A DNA stretch of 55,042 nt, from the NCBI GenBank assembly GCA_021772835.1, contig JAJFLE010000022.1, positions 1 through 55,042 of the forward strand. Reading direction: 5' to 3'. The position numbers and the translations under genes are program-made. The number at the start of each line of letters is the position of its first letter. The stretch's first letter is position 1. The notes beneath the pieces were generated by a model. That model worked only from the letters and a program-made list of their open reading frames with translations. It ran no database searches and was not told where the DNA came from. Below, piece by piece: positions 26,391-34,369 of this stretch. This DNA is from Mariprofundus sp. Lineage in GTDB: Bacteria > Pseudomonadota > Zetaproteobacteria > Mariprofundales > Mariprofundaceae.

Positions 26391-26918
26391 TCACAGGCCA
26401 TCGATTGGGTTTGTTTGAACAACAGATGAACTGTCAGCCGGTTTCCCAACTTGAGATTTAGCATACTTGATCGCTTTCTCTCGTTCCTTTTCATCAGGAA
26501 TGATTGAAGTGAAAGTTGTTCTCACGGATAAAATCCCAATAAGGAAGACTGGTGAAACGATAATTCCGACAACCGTGACAAAGCAGATCACAGTAAACAT
26601 GATCTGTTGCTTAAGCTTAGCCTTGTAGATGACATTCAGGCTATCTGCGATGCCGAAATCGATCACAAGGTCATCAGAAACGATAGCGGCGAAAGCGGTG
26701 ATATCCGGTCGGCCTTCTTTTTTAACGTAACAAAACAGGTCGACCGTATTCCCTTCTTTGACCTGTGTATCAAGTTGAGCCGTTACCAACACGTGCTCTA
26801 AATCCAGTTCCTCACCATGATCATCTTTGATACGAAGATTCGCATAATGTGTGCCATCAGCTCTTTTCTCTTCTATGCATGCTGCAACCACAACACCCTT
26901 GACCCTTGAAAGCTCCAC
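26391..26918 (-). CDS. Hypothetical membrane protein with N-terminal beta domain
   Basis: A 175-residue protein of unknown function. The first 95 residues look like a beta-barrel of OB type (VKGVVVAACIEEKRADGTHY, EHVLVTAQLDTQVKEGNTVDLF, then FCYVKKEGRPDITAFAAIVS). A long membrane segment follows (IMFTVICFVTVVGIIVSPVFLIGILSV in two parts), then a polar tail (PDEKEREKAIKYAKSQVGKP). Translation likely starts at GTG 26918 with GAGG 11 bases upstream. It lies just outside the left end of the restriction-modification element, beside small tandem repeats, so it may be accessory DNA too. Confidence 0.65.
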   Translation of the reverse strand: MELSRVKGVVVAACIEEKRADGTHYANLRIKDDHGEELDLEHVLVTAQLDTQVKEGNTVDLFCYVKKEGRPDITAFAAIVSDDLVIDFGIADSLNVIYKAKLKQQIMFTVICFVTVVGIIVSPVFLIGILSVRTTFTSIIPDEKEREKAIKYAKSQVGKPADSSSVVQTNPIDGL

Positions 26919-27045
26919 GAAAAACTACCTCGTCATTTTGATTGTATAAGAGGTGGCTATATGGCCCGTAAAATCTGCATCCTCTTGCCTGAGATGAATA
27001 TCCCTTTTACGGTCAGGTGACTCGCATAAGCAAACAGTAAAAGAA

Positions 27046-27091
27046 AAAGCCCTCAGTTTGCACTCAAGGGGATCAGCAAAGGTGTTGATAA
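27046..27091 (+). repeat. Left terminal inverted repeat of the R-M element
   Basis: It begins AAAGCCCTCAGT and contains ACTCAAGGGGATCAG and AAAGGTGTTGA. The reverse complement of the right end has the same blocks in the same order; four changes in a row (TTGC versus GCAA) and two or so others separate them, about 40 of 46 bases paired. The last bases (TTGATA) also serve as the transposase -35 box. Confidence 0.85.
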
Positions 27092-27114
27092 TCATCCTTT
27101 GAAAGTGATATAAT
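27085..27114 (+). promoter_or_regulatory. Promoter of the R-M element operon
   Basis: -35 TTGATA (27085-27090) and a perfect -10 TATAAT (27109-27114) separated by 18 bases. The -35 box overlaps the inner end of the left inverted repeat. Transcription would start near 27121 and drive transposase, methyltransferase and endonuclease. Confidence 0.75.
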
Positions 27115-27139
27115 CCCTCTAACCACAACGGTTAGGGGG
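27115..27139 (+). promoter_or_regulatory. Hairpin covering the transposase ribosome-binding site
   Basis: CCCTCTAACC (27115-27124), loop ACAAC, GGTTAGGGGG (27130-27139), nine Watson-Crick pairs and one T-G. The right arm includes the AGGGGG Shine-Dalgarno of the TTG start at 27149. RNA from the element's own promoter begins inside the left arm and cannot form the whole stem, whereas RNA entering from outside can. Confidence 0.6.
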
Positions 27140-27148
27140 ATTATTTAT

Positions 27149-28924
27149 TTGGGAAAGAAATCTTCTCCACGCATTCCGCTAGAGATTGACGGCATTCAGG
27201 CCAATTTCTGCAAGAATCCTGTGTGCGACAATTACGGTGTTCCGGCCAGTACACAGGCACAGCCTCGCGGGCCGGGTGCTGCTTCACGCACCAGAGACAA
27301 TTACAGGCTTAGTCGCGGTAGCAGAAAGCCTGTCACCCAGCTTGTATGCCTATGCTGTAATGAGGTTTTTCCTATCAAAAGCAATATAGGCATATCCGAA
27401 GAATCAAGTCGCATTGGTCAATATCTTGAACCGGGAGATGAACCATCATGTCCGAACGATCTTTGTGCCAATCATGGGGTTGGAATCAGTGCTGGAAAGA
27501 TAGCGTATCAATCCTTCGGTAAAACCAAATCAGGTTCACAGCGATACCGATGCAAAAGATGCGGCCAATCGTTTTCCGTCGGAAAATCTACAACCGGGCA
27601 CAAGCAGCCGCACAAGAACAAGCTTATTTTCAAGCTGCTGATGAACAAATCTCCATTGAAGCGGATATGCGAAGTCGCTGATGTGCGGATGGAAACGGTG
27701 TATGGGAAAATTGATTTTCTTCACAGGCAATGCCTCGCGTTTGCTGCTGACAGGGAGCGTAAGCTTTTGAATGGCAAGCCTATCCACAGGATTTACGCGA
27801 GCGCAGATCGGCAGGAATACGTGGTCAACTGGTCAAGGCGGGAGGATAAGCGAAACGTAAAACTGACTGCGATTGGCAGCGCTGATAATCTGACTGGTTA
27901 TGTGTTCCAAATGAATCTGAATTATGCCCCGTTCCTTGATACGGATGAAATAGAGGCAGATGCACTGGCCCTTGGTGATCAGTCTATGCAGCCTGCTTTC
28001 AGAAGATATGCTCACGTCTGGCTGAACGTTGATTATGAGCAAAACCTGATTAAACCAGTGTCACGGAAAACCGCCGTCACTGGATTGAATGGTTCGATTG
28101 AGGATGCCTATCAGGTGGCAGTCGGCCGGGATGATGTTGAGTCTTCTGAACGCATTGCGAGCACCAGACGACTGCCATCCAGGGGTGTCCAGATACATTC
28201 AGAATACACCATGTATGGACACTTCTTTCATTTACAAAAGCTGTTTGGCGGAGCTGAAAAGGTTCGTTTCTTTCTGGATCAGGATTCCGGTATTCGAGCA
28301 GCGTGCCTATCTGCGTTTCAATCGGAAGTGGCCAATCGTTCCTGCGATGCCTTCTATGTACGAACCAACAAGGATTTGACCGTTGATGAAAAACGCCGTG
28401 CGCTGTCTGATTCCAGGCGAGAGTTCAAGGCATCACAGGCAGTGAATCCGGGCTTATCTGAAAATGATGTGAAACTACTGCTTATCAAGCAGCGGATGGC
28501 GACCATGACAGAAATCGGCAAGTGGAAGGATCGCTGGTTGCTACATCCATTCCCAAGCATGTCCGAGCCTGAGAAAGCCATCTGCTATTTGACCGATCTC
28601 GGTGATTACGATGCCGATCATCTGGCATGGCTATATAACAAGGCATCCATGCATGGCATTGATCGATTTTTTATGCAGGTTCGCCGCCGCCTATCCCTTT
28701 TGGAAAGGCCCATCTCCACAGCTAGTAGTGCCAGGCGCACTTGGTATGGGTATAGCCCATACAATCCCGCTGTGATCGTTAAGTTGCTCGATATCTTCAG
28801 GGTCTTTTACAACTACTGCTTGGTCGGGGAGGATGGGCAGACACCGGCAATGCGTATCGGATTGGCGAAAGGAAAAACCGATATGGAAAAAATAATTTAT
28901 TTCCAGACAATAAAGGATTACTGA
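27149..28924 (+). CDS. Tandem zinc-ribbon DDE-like transposase of the R-M element
   Basis: A 591-residue protein. Two zinc ribbons are arranged in tandem: C21/C26 with C67/C70, and C101/C106 with C135/C138 (YRCKRCGQSF, like IS1 InsA). A helix-turn-helix region follows (MNKSPLKRICEVADVRMETVYGK in two parts, residues 165-187), then an RNase H-like core with ASADRQ (D220), FFLDQDSG (D377 or D379) and HGIDRFFMQVRRR (D505, where most families have Glu). The C-terminus (WYGYSPYNP, IFRVFYNYC, TPAMRIGLAKG) is typical of DDE transposases. TTG start with AGGGGGA upstream. The family is not one I can name; transposition activity is inference. Confidence 0.75.
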   Translation: MGKKSSPRIPLEIDGIQANFCKNPVCDNYGVPASTQAQPRGPGAASRTRDNYRLSRGSRKPVTQLVCLCCNEVFPIKSNIGISEESSRIGQYLEPGDEPSCPNDLCANHGVGISAGKIAYQSFGKTKSGSQRYRCKRCGQSFSVGKSTTGHKQPHKNKLIFKLLMNKSPLKRICEVADVRMETVYGKIDFLHRQCLAFAADRERKLLNGKPIHRIYASADRQEYVVNWSRREDKRNVKLTAIGSADNLTGYVFQMNLNYAPFLDTDEIEADALALGDQSMQPAFRRYAHVWLNVDYEQNLIKPVSRKTAVTGLNGSIEDAYQVAVGRDDVESSERIASTRRLPSRGVQIHSEYTMYGHFFHLQKLFGGAEKVRFFLDQDSGIRAACLSAFQSEVANRSCDAFYVRTNKDLTVDEKRRALSDSRREFKASQAVNPGLSENDVKLLLIKQRMATMTEIGKWKDRWLLHPFPSMSEPEKAICYLTDLGDYDADHLAWLYNKASMHGIDRFFMQVRRRLSLLERPISTASSARRTWYGYSPYNPAVIVKLLDIFRVFYNYCLVGEDGQTPAMRIGLAKGKTDMEKIIYFQTIKDY

Positions 28925-28925
28925 T

Positions 28926-30017
28926 ATGGATAAGAATGTGATGCAAATATCGGAAAAGCGCCCTAGAGCCATTACCGTAGATGGCAAGGATGGTGCCACG
29001 GCAAGCCTTGAGTTTAACGATGCGATGAATTGCTACGAACGATGGCCTTCACCCACAGCAATCATCTCCGATGGCCCTTATGGGTTAGGAAAATATCCTG
29101 GCGAACCAAAAACGCCTGAAAATTTAGGAAAATGGTATGAGCCTCACATTAAACTATGGAGTGAATGTTCTTTGCCATCTACAACTCTTTGGTTCTGGTG
29201 TACTGAACAGGGATGGGCTGATGTGCATTCCGTCCTGAAGTCGCATGGATGGGTGTATCGTGCGGCCCACATTTGGGATAAGGGCATAGGTCATGTAGCA
29301 GGGAACTGTAATGGAGACACAATTCGGAGCTTCCCTGTTGTAACTGAGGTCTGTGTTCAATATGTCCGCGATGTTCGGATTACCGCAGAAGATGGCCGCG
29401 AGCTATCAATCAAGGAGTGGCTGCGCCATGAATGGAGGAGAAGCGGGCTTCCGCTTTGCAAAACAAACGAAGCATGTGGCGTGAAAAATGCGGCAACCCG
29501 GAAATACTTTACTCAATGCCACCTGTGGTACTTCCCTCCATTAAATAAAATGATGCAGCTTGCAGAGTACGCAGAAAAATTTGGTAATAAAACAAGCCGC
29601 CCATATTTCTCACTTGATGGAGTATCACCACTCACGAAGGAAAAATGGTCGGGAATGCGAGCTAAGTGGAACCACACACATGGCATCACCAATGTCTGGC
29701 AAGAGCCTGCAGTTCGTGGAGTCGAGAGGATTAAACAAAATGGCAAATTAAAAAGCTTACATGCAAATCAAAAGCCACTGAAATTGATAACCCAAACAAT
29801 ACTGGCCAGCACGGATTCTGGAGATGTTGTATGGGAGCCTTTTGGCGGGATGTGCTCTGGACTCATATCAGCTTTACACCATAATAGGCGTGGATACGGT
29901 GCGGAGTTACTACCCGAATACTACAGGGTAGCTTCTGAGCGGCTGTTGTCGGAATCACTGGGGAGGGATTCAATTGCCTACAACAAAACCAAAAGAACCA
30001 ACACAGAAAGAACTTAA
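28926..30017 (+). CDS. DNA methyltransferase, N4/N6 amino type
   Basis: A 363-residue modification enzyme. Motif IV appears first as SDGPYG (residues 48-53; a DGPY variant of D/S-PP-Y), motif X/linker HANQKPLKLI and the SAM motif I as WEPFGGMCSG near residue 315, then YGAELLPEYYRVASERL. The IV-before-I order is the beta class, as in many type II enzymes with N6-adenine or N4-cytosine targets. A middle region (about 140-270) is probably target recognition. It starts one base after the transposase stop with AAGGA upstream and overlaps the endonuclease gene by 44 bases. Confidence 0.88.
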   Translation: MDKNVMQISEKRPRAITVDGKDGATASLEFNDAMNCYERWPSPTAIISDGPYGLGKYPGEPKTPENLGKWYEPHIKLWSECSLPSTTLWFWCTEQGWADVHSVLKSHGWVYRAAHIWDKGIGHVAGNCNGDTIRSFPVVTEVCVQYVRDVRITAEDGRELSIKEWLRHEWRRSGLPLCKTNEACGVKNAATRKYFTQCHLWYFPPLNKMMQLAEYAEKFGNKTSRPYFSLDGVSPLTKEKWSGMRAKWNHTHGITNVWQEPAVRGVERIKQNGKLKSLHANQKPLKLITQTILASTDSGDVVWEPFGGMCSGLISALHHNRRGYGAELLPEYYRVASERLLSESLGRDSIAYNKTKRTNTERT

Positions 30018-30903
30018 CAGAAACCATAAGCACCGGGGTTTATTTGAAGGCGTTAAAGAGGCGCTTCATAGACTGCCGGAGTCTTTCGAGTCACCTCTTG
30101 AAATTAAGGGTGTCTTGTCCACAGATTTGTTTTCTTTTAACACATCTCTTAGCGCTACCATTGAAGAACAAGTTGTTGCCAGCCTTAATGACCTAAGACA
30201 TGTATGGGATGAAGAGAGCAAGTATGATTTGTACTCATTTGAACGCCAACCTCAAACTTTTCCCGATGTTGTACTGAGAACTAATGCCCCAAAAAAAGAG
30301 CCAAAAATCATCATGGGTATTGAATTGAAGGGGTGGTACGTTTTATCAAAAGAGAAAGAACCAAGCTCACGATATAAGGTCACGCCCTCTGTGTGCGCTG
30401 ACACGGATTTATTAGTCATTGTTCCGTGGGTTTTAGATGAAGTAACCTCCGGATCACCTATTGTTTTTGATCCGTTTATTGTTCGGGCTAGATATGCAGC
30501 AGAATATAGAAACTGGTGGTGGGAACATAAGCGCGAATCAACATCAAATAAGAACATCATCCTGTCATCCTGCACCAATAGCTACCCATCAAAGAAAGAT
30601 CAGATACTAGATAAGCCAGCCTCAGACAGTGGAAATAATTTTGGCAGATTTGCTCGCACAGGCATTATGGGACAATATTTTGAGTCACTATTCAACACGC
30701 TCTTGTCAGGAATACCCTTGGGATCATGGCAAGCTTTCTTTAGTCTTTTTAGCCAAGATGTGGACCTATGTTCGATAGAGGAAGCTATAAATAAAATGAA
30801 AGTAGAAACTGTTAAAAGCAGTCCTCCGGATACTCTACTAAGCCAAACAGCAAAAATTCTTTCCGACTTGGCCGATAAAATATCGTCCAATAAAAGCGCA
30901 TAG
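29974..30903 (+). CDS. Type II restriction endonuclease, PD-(D/E)xK type
   Basis: A 309-residue protein with the nuclease signature FPDVVLR (D98) and GIELKGWYVLSKE (E117, K119), then 'SVCADTDLLVIVPWVL' and ARYAAEYRNWWW. The catalytic triad order and spacing fit a PD-(D/E)xK restriction enzyme, which the overlapping methyltransferase gene supports. Translation probably starts at TTG 29974 with GGGAGGG six bases upstream. Recognition sequence unknown. Followed by a terminator, then the right inverted repeat. Confidence 0.82.
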   Translation: MPTTKPKEPTQKELNRNHKHRGLFEGVKEALHRLPESFESPLEIKGVLSTDLFSFNTSLSATIEEQVVASLNDLRHVWDEESKYDLYSFERQPQTFPDVVLRTNAPKKEPKIIMGIELKGWYVLSKEKEPSSRYKVTPSVCADTDLLVIVPWVLDEVTSGSPIVFDPFIVRARYAAEYRNWWWEHKRESTSNKNIILSSCTNSYPSKKDQILDKPASDSGNNFGRFARTGIMGQYFESLFNTLLSGIPLGSWQAFFSLFSQDVDLCSIEEAINKMKVETVKSSPPDTLLSQTAKILSDLADKISSNKSA

Positions 30904-30998
30904 CACACAAGACTTTGCAAAAAGTATAAATTCGATTATCACCAAACAAGCAGAATATAGCTTACCCCATGCAGGAAAATAGTTACCGTAAAAACGAT

Positions 30999-31028
30999 AA
31001 AGGCAGCGAATGATTTCGCTGCCTTTTA
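30999..31028 (+). terminator. Terminator of the R-M operon
   Basis: AAAGGCAGCGAA (30999-31010), loop TGAT, TTCGCTGCCTTT (31015-31026) with a further T; a perfect 12-base stem. It lies 95 bases after the endonuclease stop and 12 bases before the right inverted repeat, so it shields serC from the element's transcripts. Confidence 0.88.
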
Positions 31029-31039
31029 AAGTCATGCTG

Positions 31040-31085
31040 TTTTCAACACCTTTACTGATCCCCTTGAGTTTGCACTGAGGGCTTT
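31040..31085 (-). repeat. Right terminal inverted repeat of the R-M element
   Basis: Read on the minus strand from 31085 inward it gives AAAGCCCTCAGT, then ACTCAAGGGGATCAG and AAAGGTGTTGA, the same blocks as the left repeat. The outer end lies 21 bases from the serC stop codon. Confidence 0.85.
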
Positions 31086-31106
31086 GAATTGTTGAAACTT
31101 GAGCTG

Positions 31107-32189
31107 TCAGGCGTTGTTGCTTGCAAACTCCTGCATATAGGCAACCAGCGCATCCACGCCCTCTTCCGGCATCGCATTGTAGATACTGGCGCGCATACCG
31201 CCGACGGATCGATGGCCCTTCAGGGTCACCAGACCGCGTTCTGTAGCACCTTTGAGGAACTCGGCATCCAGATCAGAGTCAGCCAGTGTGAACGGGACGT
31301 TCATCCATGAGCGGCCATTGATTGCCACGGGACTACCGTAAAAATCAGTGGCATCGATCGCGGCATACAGTTTGTCGGCCTTGCGCCTGTTAACCTCAGC
31401 CATCGCCTCAAGTCCGCCCTTCTCTTTAATCCATTCAAAAACGAGGCCCGCCACATACCAGCTGTAGGTTGCAGGCGTGTTGTACATGGAATCGTTTTCG
31501 GCATGGGTAGCGTAGTTGAGCATGGCAGGCGTGATGCTTAATGCCTTGCCCAGCAGATCGTCACGAATTATCACGATGGTCAGGCCTGCAGGACCGATAT
31601 TCTTCTGTGCACCGGCATAGATCATGGCGAATTTGGATACATCAATCGGACGTGAAAGAATAGTGGAAGACATATCGGCGATCAGAGGTACGTCGCCCGT
31701 ATCCGGAATATAATCGAACTCCACACCGCCGATGGTCTCGTTCGGCGTATAGTGCACATAGGCCGCATCAGGATTCAGTTTCAGCTCTGCCTGCGTGGGT
31801 ACGGTTGTGAAACTGTTACCCGAGGTGTCTGCGGCGATATTCACGGTGCAATAACGTTTGGCCTCGGCAATCGCTTTCTTCGACCACATACCGGTATTCA
31901 TATAATCGGCGCTGGTTTTGTCACCCAGCAGATTCAGCGGGATCGCGGCGAACTGGGAAGAAGCGCCGCCCTGAAGAAAGAGTACCTTGTAGTTATCAGG
32001 AATCGACATCACGTCGCGCAGATCCTTCTCTGCTTTTGCCGCGATGGACATGTACTCTTTGCCGCGGTGGCTCATCTCCATCACGGACATGCCTGAGTCG
32101 TTCCAATCCAGCATCTCGGCTTGCGCGCGCTCTATAACTGCTGTTGGCAACATTGCCGGGCCTGCACTGAAATTATACTTTCTTGCCAT
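31107..32189 (-). CDS. serC: Phosphoserine aminotransferase
   Basis: A 360-residue class V aminotransferase. It opens YNFSAGPAMLPTAVIERAQ, has SVMEMSHRGKEY, FLQGGASSQF, ADMSSTILSRPID and the PLP lysine in YAGAQKNIGPAGLT (Lys about 195), and ends with GGMRASIYNAMPEEGV. It makes 3-phosphoserine from 3-phosphohydroxypyruvate, the step after SerA, and also works in vitamin B6 synthesis. AAGGA lies eight bases before the ATG. Confidence 0.97.
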   Translation of the reverse strand: MARKYNFSAGPAMLPTAVIERAQAEMLDWNDSGMSVMEMSHRGKEYMSIAAKAEKDLRDVMSIPDNYKVLFLQGGASSQFAAIPLNLLGDKTSADYMNTGMWSKKAIAEAKRYCTVNIAADTSGNSFTTVPTQAELKLNPDAAYVHYTPNETIGGVEFDYIPDTGDVPLIADMSSTILSRPIDVSKFAMIYAGAQKNIGPAGLTIVIIRDDLLGKALSITPAMLNYATHAENDSMYNTPATYSWYVAGLVFEWIKEKGGLEAMAEVNRRKADKLYAAIDATDFYGSPVAINGRSWMNVPFTLADSDLDAEFLKGATERGLVTLKGHRSVGGMRASIYNAMPEEGVDALVAYMQEFASNNA

Positions 32190-32406
32190 GGTTAAAATCC
32201 TTTTTTTGCGGGTGAATTCAGGGGAGGCATAATCTGCTTCCTGCCAGTTTTCGTCAACGCGAGGAAGATAGCTCGGTAACCACGATTCCTCAATGAGCGA
32301 AAATTAAAACCTAGCTAATCTGCAATTGACAGCACGAACAATTAGAAGGCTAAAAACTTTCAGGCGCTGTTACGGAAACTCTGAGTTTTTCAAAGTTACC
32401 TTATCT

Positions 32407-32760
32407 CTAATTGTCCGACCATACCGCATATTCATTGCCGTTCGGATCGGTAAAGTGAAAACGTCGTCCACCCGGAAAGGCAAAGATTGCTTTGATGATG
32501 GCCCCCCCGGCACGCTCGATATCTGTCTGAGTTTGTTCCAGTGCCTTGCTGTAGAAAACAATCAGTGCGCTGCCGTTTTCAGTCGAAACAGTCTTATCCG
32601 ATTTAAAGAACCCGCCATCAAGACCTTCATTTGAAAAAGCTGAATACTCAGGCCCGTAATCCACAAATGACCAATCAAATACAGCAGCAAAGAATGCCTT
32701 TGTAGCCTCCATATCCTTCGCCGGAAATTCGACGTAATTGATTTTCCCGTGTTTATTCAT
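32407..32760 (-). CDS. VOC (glyoxalase/bleomycin-resistance fold) family protein
   Basis: A 117-residue single VOC protein: INYVEFPAKDMEATKAFFAAVFDWSF, 'GLDGGFF' and the closing 'FPGGRRFHFTDPNGNEYAVWS'. The C-terminal Glu-type metal position is present (GNEYAVWS). Members include glyoxalases, dioxygenases and small-molecule binding proteins, so no substrate can be given. It is read in the same direction as the cupin gene behind it. Confidence 0.88.
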   Translation of the reverse strand: MNKHGKINYVEFPAKDMEATKAFFAAVFDWSFVDYGPEYSAFSNEGLDGGFFKSDKTVSTENGSALIVFYSKALEQTQTDIERAGGAIIKAIFAFPGGRRFHFTDPNGNEYAVWSDN

Positions 32761-32800
32761 GATCCACCCTCTTTTTTCACCTTTACAAGATCAGGTGAGG

Positions 32801-33172
32801 CTAATACTCACCCGTTTTGTTCGGGAAAGAGACCTCATGAACCACGCACCCTTCTTCTGTTTTGAAAGGGCCGTGCACTTCACCTGGAGGTCTGCTTGCG
32901 TAGTGGCCGGCTTCAAGCCACAAATCAAATGCCTGATCATACAGCCGTCCACTGACGATAAAAATCTCTTCAGGATAATCATGGCTTTTCCCGCCAAAAG
33001 AGACTGTATCCGCACCGGCATGAAAGCGGGTTAAACGTGTGTATTCGCCTGTTTCGTCATCAATACTGAGTGTCAACTGCTCAGCCATGCCTTCAAGCCC
33101 ATCAACTGGCTGCCACTTTCCCGTGTTCTCAGGCCTCAATGGATTCCAGTAGCTTATCGTTGTCTTAGCCAT
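32801..33172 (-). CDS. Cupin-domain protein (ChrR-like cupin)
   Basis: A 123-residue single cupin. The metal-binding pattern is seen in FHAGADTVSFGGKSHDYPEEIFIVSGRLYDQ (shown here in short: His 63, Glu 83 area) and 'GHYASRPPGEVHGPFKTEEG'. The layout recalls the cupin of ChrR anti-sigma factors and related oxygenase-like cupins, but no zinc anti-sigma domain is attached. Substrate unknown. Confidence 0.8.
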   Translation of the reverse strand: MAKTTISYWNPLRPENTGKWQPVDGLEGMAEQLTLSIDDETGEYTRLTRFHAGADTVSFGGKSHDYPEEIFIVSGRLYDQAFDLWLEAGHYASRPPGEVHGPFKTEEGCVVHEVSFPNKTGEY

Positions 33173-33311
33173 GCACAGGTCCCCTTTTCAGCAAACGTTA
33201 TCTATCAACGGTGAGTTTACAAGTCACCTGCTAGGATTGAATCGGATCATATGTGTTTCAGCCATTGCCTTTTCCACCATTCAGGCACAGGCCACCACAA
33301 ACCTCCGGCTT

Positions 33312-33881
33312 TCATGATGTCTGTGGAACTGATCTCCCACCTTCATGAGCATGCTCAATGATGGCGTCACGAAACTGATGCAACAGCTCTCTCAAGACAA
33401 CCGAAAACTCCGCGTGATCGACGATGCCATCCGCATCCAGACCGCTGCCCAGTAGTGCTATGGAGATTGATGCGCTTTCAATGATCTGACCCGACATGGT
33501 GGTGGTGACCTCTCTCAGTGCCGCCTGTGCGTGACTGGCTCGGGGGGATGTGTTGATCAGGGCAACAGGCATGCTCGGGAACGCTTCTCCGCTGACCAGC
33601 CAGTCCAGGGCATTCTTCATCACGCCGGAAATGCCATGCGCATATTCGGGGCTGGCGATGATCAGCCCATCCGCCATGTCGATCTCATGCCGTAAAGCAT
33701 CAACCGAGCTTATGGGCGCTTCATCCCGATCAGGATTAAACAGCGGCAACTCTCCCATAGCCGGAAATAACACGACATCCATGCCTCGGGGTGCCAATGT
33801 ACTCAGCGCTTGCAGCACAGCTGTATTGTACGAGACCTTTCTCAAGCTACCGGATAAACAGAGAATTCTAACGCTTTTCAT
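33312..33881 (-). CDS. NADPH-dependent FMN reductase family flavoprotein
   Basis: A 189-residue flavodoxin-like reductase. The FMN phosphate loop is CLSGSLRKVSYNTAVLQAL and the second FMN segment is IIASPEYAHGISGVMKNALDWLV, both typical of the SsuE/ArsH/chromate reductase group. It likely reduces FMN or quinone-like compounds with NAD(P)H. Its start overlaps the stop of the HxlR regulator gene by 4 bases; such pairs often respond to quinones or electrophiles. Confidence 0.9.
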   Translation of the reverse strand: MKSVRILCLSGSLRKVSYNTAVLQALSTLAPRGMDVVLFPAMGELPLFNPDRDEAPISSVDALRHEIDMADGLIIASPEYAHGISGVMKNALDWLVSGEAFPSMPVALINTSPRASHAQAALREVTTTMSGQIIESASISIALLGSGLDADGIVDHAEFSVVLRELLHQFRDAIIEHAHEGGRSVPQTS

Positions 33882-34276
33882 AAACCCTCTTTACAGGAAT
33901 ATACAGCCACACCCGTGCTCAAATCGTCAGCATCGGCTCGATTTTCGGCCCGCTCTATTTCTATACCGAACTGTGCCATTGCCAACAGCAGCGGCTCCAG
34001 TTTTTGCCCAAGGGCGGTTAACTCATATGCCGTGCCTGTAGACACAGTGGGGCAAACTGTTCTGCTCAGCAAACCATCTGCCTCCAGATAGCGTAAACGC
34101 GCTGTCAGCACTTCTGGGCTGATCCCGTGCAGTGCCCTGTGTATTTCTGCATAACGGTCTTTCCCCGATAACAGCTCCCGAATCAGCAGCGGCGTCCACT
34201 TGCCTTCAATAACCTGTGCAGCTCTTTTTACAGGACATGCATCCTCACAAACAGCATGTGCCAACATCTCATTCAT
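33878..34276 (-). CDS. HxlR-family transcriptional regulator with N-terminal cysteines
   Basis: A 132-residue winged-helix regulator. The family signature is clear: VIEGKWTPLLIRELLSGKDRYAEI, GISPEVLTARLRYLEADGLLSR, YELTALGQKLEPLL. The N-terminus has CEDACPVKRA, with cysteines at 10 and 14; one Cys just before the 'xxxIxGKW' helix is the redox sensor in YodB/QorR-type members. It probably controls its own operon with the FMN reductase. Confidence 0.9.
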   Translation of the reverse strand: MNEMLAHAVCEDACPVKRAAQVIEGKWTPLLIRELLSGKDRYAEIHRALHGISPEVLTARLRYLEADGLLSRTVCPTVSTGTAYELTALGQKLEPLLLAMAQFGIEIERAENRADADDLSTGVAVYSCKEGL

Positions 34277-34369
34277 ACATAAAAACCTGCTATCCTTGTG
34301 CTAACTACTTCCATAAGCCTAGTGCGTGTCTAACATAGCTCAAGTGCGAACAAATCGGAGTGGGATATA

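Larger units (their letters stand above)
27046..31085 (+). mobile_element. Putative restriction-modification transposon
   Basis: A 4.04 kb unit bounded by imperfect terminal inverted repeats (27046-27091 and 31040-31085). Inside are a zinc-ribbon DDE-like transposase, a DNA methyltransferase and a PD-(D/E)xK nuclease in one operon, then a terminator. The outer flanks share only GAA as a possible 3-base target duplication. The right end is 21 bases past the serC stop, so the element lies between genes. Nothing else is carried. Confidence 0.75.

Noticed and set aside
26925-27128. Frame of 67 codons across the left inverted repeat
   Set aside because: It spans the element end and the promoter; no homology or ribosome site.
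27046-31085. End repeats as a pair of simple transcription terminators
   Set aside because: The repeats pair with each other over 4 kb, not with themselves, and a separate true terminator lies at 30999-31028.
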